This document shows positions 60,653 through 64,000 of a stretch of 64,000 nt of DNA, in pieces. Position numbers and translations under genes: made by a program. The DNA is from CAVXSP01 sp963764505 (GTDB lineage: Bacteria; Acidobacteriota; Vicinamibacteria; Vicinamibacterales; SCN-69-37). Below the pieces are notes generated by a model that did not search any database, had not been told where the DNA came from, and was given only the letters and a program-made list of their open reading frames with translations. The stretch covers positions 67,494 to 131,493 of the forward strand of contig CAVXSP010000002.1 of NCBI GenBank assembly GCA_963764505.1, written 5' to 3'. Numbering within the stretch: position 1 is the stretch's first letter; each line of letters starts with the position of its first letter.

Positions 60653-61329
60653 TGAAGCGACTCGGGGAAGAAGCGGTACCGCACGGCCAGGAAGCAGGTC
60701 CGCGTCGTGTCGCGCACGGGCCGGAGCTTGCTCGTCGAGCTGCCGGCCTGCATGCGGATGGGCGCGTGCGCGATCCGGGCGCCTCGCCGCGCCAGCTTGA
60801 TCAGCATCTCCGTCTCGATCTCGTAGCCGCGTCCGGTCAGCCGCACGCGCCGCAGCAGCTCGGTCGCGATCAGCCGGAAGCCGGACTGCGCGTCGCGCAC
60901 GGGAACGCCGACGAAGATCGCCGATATCACCCGGTTGCTGATCGTGTTCGTATAGTAGCGCGAGGCCGGCATCAGTCGGCGGTCGAACGGGCGTGCGCCG
61001 ATGACGAGGTCGCCGCGTCCGCTGCGTGCCGCCGCGATGAGCGCGGGCGCGTCGGCCGGGTCGTGCTGCAGATCGCCGTCGATGAACAGCACGTGCGAGA
61101 AGTCGCGCGGGAGCAGCGTTGCGAGCCCGGAACGGATCGCCATGCCCTTGCCGGCGTTCCGCGGATGTCGCAGGACTTCGGCGCCCGCCGCCTCGGCGTG
61201 CCGGTGCGTCCCGTCCGTCGATCCGTCGTCGACGACGAGGACGGTCGAGACGTGCGGCTGCAGCCCGCGCACCACGCGTTCGATCGTCGCGGCCTCGTTG
61301 TAGGCCGAGACCAGTGCGGCAATCCTCAT
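60649..61329 (-). CDS. GT2-family glycosyltransferase, dolichol-phosphate mannosyltransferase-like
   Basis: The 226-residue protein is an intact GT-A enzyme: ALVSAYNEAATIERVVRGLQ, STVLVVDDGSTDGTHRHAEA, and the DXD-type motif LFIDGDLQHDPADAPALIAA, followed by VPVRDAQSGFRLIATELLRR. It transfers a sugar from a nucleotide donor, perhaps to a polyprenyl phosphate or to the aryl product. GT2 enzymes are regular members of aryl polyene clusters. Both neighbours overlap it by 4 bases, showing a single operon with the MMPL exporter and acyltransferase. No frameshift is needed. Confidence 0.9.
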   Translation of the reverse strand: MRIAALVSAYNEAATIERVVRGLQPHVSTVLVVDDGSTDGTHRHAEAAGAEVLRHPRNAGKGMAIRSGLATLLPRDFSHVLFIDGDLQHDPADAPALIAAARSGRGDLVIGARPFDRRLMPASRYYTNTISNRVISAIFVGVPVRDAQSGFRLIATELLRRVRLTGRGYEIETEMLIKLARRGARIAHAPIRMQAGSSTSKLRPVRDTTRTCFLAVRYRFFPESLQ

Positions 61330-63767
61330 CGCCGGCGTCCCATCACGATCGCCGGCAGCACGAGGAGCGACGCGACGAGGCTGCCGGCCACCGTGAGCGT
61401 CGTCACCAGGCCCAGCAGGCGCAGCGGACGATAGCTCGAGAAGGCGAGCGAGCCGAAGCCGAGAATCGTGGACGCCCCGGCCAGCAGGATGGCCGGCGCC
61501 ATCTCGGTGAGCGCGATGGAAAGACCATCCGCGCCGGCGTGCAGCGTCCGGTGCAGCACGTGCACGCCATAGTCCACGCTGATCCCGACCGACATCAGGA
61601 GGGCGAACACGCTGAACAGGTCCAGCTCGACGCGGAACAGCGCGAGCAGGCCGGCCGCCCAGAGCAGGCTGAGCGCGGTCGGCACGAGCGCCAGCGCGAC
61701 CACGCGGGGATCGCGAAACGCCACGATCACGATGAGAACGACCGCGACCGTGCCGATGGCCGCGCCGCTCAGAAAGCTGGGCCAGAACCTCTGCGCCAGT
61801 TCGGCGTTCACGGGGCCGACGCCGGTCAGCCGCAGCGGCGCGCCCAGGCGCGCCACCACTTCGCCGACGCGCGCGCGCTCGGCATCCGAGCGCGGATACA
61901 CGTACGTCACCGTGGCGTACTCGTCACCGCTCCGCTGCACGAATTGGCCCAAAAGATCCGCCAAGCCGTGCGCATTGTAGCCGTCGAGCGTGAGGCGCTG
62001 CGCCGGGTCGAGCAGCACGGGCAGGCGGGCGGTGAACGCGTCGAACGTGCCCGGCCGGAAGCCGGCGGCGTCGGCCGCCTGCGCAATCCGGTCCGGCAGT
62101 GCGCCCAGCGAGGCGCGCGCGTCGGCCGCGAGCGCCGCGACCGCCTCCGCCGCGCGCGCGGCGGTAGCAGCGCCGAGACCGCGCTGACGGGCACGGCCGG
62201 GGCGTCCTGCAGCGCGCCCTCGAGCCGACTGTGGGCGTCGACGAGCGCGTCGAGATCCGGGCCGGTGGCCAGCACAATCATCGTGTCGGCCGGCAGCCCG
62301 AACCGCTGCGCCAGCCGGGCATCTGCCTCCTCGCCGGGAGTGTCCGTCTTCAGCCGGTCGAGCGTCGGCACGAGCCGCAGGGCCGGCGCCGCAATCGCGC
62401 AGACGACCGTCATCAACCCGGCGGCCGCGACGATGAGCCGGCGCCGCCGCGAGACGAGCGCCGGCAGCCATCGTGCCTCCAGCCGTCGCAGCTGGTTCGG
62501 CGTCGGGTGCGGCGGCGCGAGGGCCGGCACCATGGCCAGCGTGAAGACGCCGCACAGCAGGATGCCGATCCCGACAATGCGCCCGAGCCCGGCGAGCGCG
62601 GGGAAGTCGAGGAGCGCGAGACCCAGAAACGTCGCCGCCGTGGTCGTGAAGCCGATGGTCAGGCTCACGGCCGGTGACGCGAGCCCCGCCACGGCTCCTT
62701 CGGCGTCCTGTCCCCGTCGTCGGCCGGTGAGATAGGCGACGTCCAGGAGCAGCGTGCCGTCCACTCCGAGCCCGAACAGCATGGCCGCGCTGCCGCTCGC
62801 CGCCGTCGACAGCGGTTCGAACAGCCCGCAGACGACAATCGTCACGAGCGACGCCAGCAATCGGCGCCGCGACCAGCAGGAGCGGCCGCGGGCTCCGGAA
62901 CACGAGGACGACGAGCAGGGTCACGGTGACGAACGACGCCACGCCGTTGCGGATGCTCTCGGTGCGGACGAGCGTCGACTTCCGGTGCGATGCGGTATCC
63001 GCCGCCTTCCTCGATGGTGAGCGGCGGCAGCGGATCGCCCGCCTCGTCCTTCGGCTGGGCGAGGGTCTCGGCGGCGATGGCGTCGAGACTCGCGTTCAGC
63101 CCGCGCGAGAAGTCCACGTTCTGCGGAGGCGCGACAGGCTGGGCGATGATCAGCCGGCTGCGCCCGTCGGCCGGACATAGCCGCGGCCGTCTCCGCTCCA
63201 GCCGAGTGGCAGCCCCTCGCTCCGCAGCCGATCGCGCAAGAGGACGAGCCAGCCCAGCGGATCGTTCTGGACGAGTTCGCGCATGTCCGCGCTCGGGATC
63301 GTGAGGCGATAGCGGGCCTCGGCGAGGGCGGCGCCGAGCGCGGGCCGTTCGAGTCGAGCGAGCGCCTCGCGCGTCGCCGGCGGATCGAGCAGGAGCAGCC
63401 GGCGATCGAGCAGATAGCTCCAGTCGCGTCCGGGCTCGTTCGCGCCGCCGTGCACGTCGTGGAGGTGGGGCAGCGCGCGGAGGCGGGTGAGGTATCCCGC
63501 GATGGCGTCGTCGTACTGCGCGATCGTGTGGCCGTCCGGGGCCTGGATCGAGACGAACAGCCGATCGAGGCTGCCGAAGTCGTCGAGATACGTGCGGAAC
63601 GCCTGGAACGTCGGCGCGCGCTGCGGCAGGAGATCGAGGACGTTCGAGTTGAACGACACCGACGTGACGCCGGCCGCCGCGGCGATCCCGATGACCGCCA
63701 TGATGGCGAGCGTGGCGTGGCGATAGCGGAACGCTGCGACCAGCAGGCGTCGGAAGGCGAGCTCCAT
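61326..63767 (-). CDS. MMPL/RND-family exporter, four frame breaks
   Basis: The rebuilt protein of about 813 residues starts MELAFRRLLVAAFRYRHATL and has two repeats of a periplasmic domain and a six-helix bundle. Helices include FVTVTLLVVLVFRSPRPLLL, LFGLGVDGTLLLDVAYLTGR (pump GxxxD-type) and FALLMSVGISVDYGVHVLHR. Frame breaks lie near 63170 (CC for CCC), 62980, 62858 and 62160 (a CG run). In aryl polyene and xanthomonadin clusters this MMPL protein is thought to move the polyene-lipid from the inner membrane. It ends at the GT2 start with a 4-base overlap. Intact helices in all frames argue that the breaks are recent or artefactual. Confidence 0.8.
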
Positions 63768-63820
63768 CTGGGGCTGGAGTGGCGCGGCCGCTCGCGGCGC
63801 GGCGCCGAGTCAGAGCCAAC

Positions 63821-63878
63821 AGTATAGCTGACGGTGCGCGTCACCTGAGACCGGGGACCTGTCTCGGAAGGATATAAT
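63821..63878. promoter_or_regulatory. divergent promoters between exporter and ketosynthase genes
   Basis: The gap 63768-63894 holds a minus-strand TATACT (plus 63821-63826), 53 bases before the exporter ATG at 63767. It also holds a plus-strand TATAAT (63873-63878), 16 bases before the ketosynthase ATG at 63895. Neither has a clear -35. Both are good -10 hexamers in a GC-rich background. Confidence 0.5.
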
Positions 63879-63894
63879 CGCCCTCGACTGATTG

Positions 63895-64000
63895 ATGCGG
63901 CCGCTCGCAATCACGGGACGGAGCAGCTTTTCCGGTTTCGGCATAGGCGCCGCGTCGTTCGAAAGCGGACTTGCCGCGGGCCGCACCGCCATCGCGCCGG
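63895..64000 (+). CDS. beta-ketoacyl-ACP synthase, N-terminal fragment (runs off the window)
   Basis: The 35 codons visible read MRPLAITGRSSFSGFGIGAA and then SFESGLAAGRTAIAP. This fits the start of a KAS protein: the ITG strand, a short loop, the GIGA turn and the LAAGRTAI helix cap common to FabF/FabB-type synthases. It is transcribed away from the MMPL gene behind a TATAAT -10. The rest of the enzyme, including the catalytic Cys-His-His, is beyond the window. A ketosynthase is the core enzyme of aryl polyene assembly, so its presence supports the cluster reading; the fragment alone is short, so confidence is moderate. Confidence 0.6.
   Translation, partial: MRPLAITGRSSFSGFGIGAASFESGLAAGRTAIAP

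Noticed and set aside
1..64000. CRISPR array, transposase, integrase, tRNA or rRNA
   Set aside because: No spaced repeats, DDE or recombinase motifs, cloverleaf or rRNA segments were recognised by reading; a computed search would be more sensitive.

Overview
The window is GC-rich DNA (roughly two thirds G+C by eye) from a bacterium. Short intergenic gaps, many ATGA-type overlaps, acidobacterial-looking hypothetical families, a PadR regulator near a remnant of an acidobacterial-type (ADOP) MacB-like permease, B12-dependent NrdJ and the lack of a close match to well-known model genera suggest an uncultured Acidobacteriota member, perhaps Vicinamibacteria. That placement is inference. No rRNA, tRNA, CRISPR array, transposase or phage gene was seen.

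Layout. 1-5.2 kb (minus strand): envelope glycosylation genes (two GT4 glycosyltransferases, a methyltransferase, a polytopic membrane protein) and a CPBP protease. 5.3-8.4 kb: nrdJ behind a strong promoter and two NrdR-like boxes. 8.5-14.4 kb: hypothetical genes, a membrane glycosyltransferase-like protein, recQ and pilT. 14.4-22.2 kb: a TolC/adaptor/RND efflux operon divergent from a two-component system. 22.2-36.2 kb: exported proteins, a phosphatase, a ferritin-like DUF892 protein, a dienelactone hydrolase, a hybrid kinase, an M14-like peptidase, a diguanylate cyclase, a DUF2235 hydrolase, an acyl-CoA dehydrogenase-like protein and a PQQ dehydrogenase. 36.2-46.3 kb: PadR and a lone HlyD-type adaptor, a second diguanylate cyclase, an ECF sigma/anti-sigma/DUF4097 operon, an ABC permease remnant, a BON protein, a BNR-repeat/MoaD-ThiS pair and a large esterase.

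46.3 kb to the right edge holds the most interesting region: an adenylate-forming ligase, a B12-type radical SAM enzyme, a LolA-like carrier, a polysaccharide deacetylase coupled to a large envelope protein, a chorismatase (FkbO/Hyg5/XanB2 type), a halogenase-like flavoprotein, a UbiE-like methyltransferase, a FabZ-like dehydratase, a DUF2062-methyltransferase fusion, a membrane hydrolase, an LpxL-like acyltransferase, a GT2 glycosyltransferase, an MMPL exporter and the start of a beta-ketoacyl synthase. This enzyme set is that of aryl polyene / xanthomonadin / flexirubin pigment clusters. The reading: chorismate is cleaved to a hydroxybenzoate, which is activated, extended by a KS and dehydratase system, methylated or halogenated, attached to a lipid and moved to the outer membrane. 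The cluster continues beyond the window.

Quality caution. At least thirteen reading-frame breaks are needed to rebuild otherwise well conserved proteins, nine of them in the last 10 kb, and many lie in short homopolymers or dinucleotide runs. Assembly indels are the simplest explanation, but cluster decay is not excluded. Three short repeat structures (near 905-930, 2320-2396 and 22807-22921) touch or abut genes; one lies in frame inside a glycosyltransferase gene.
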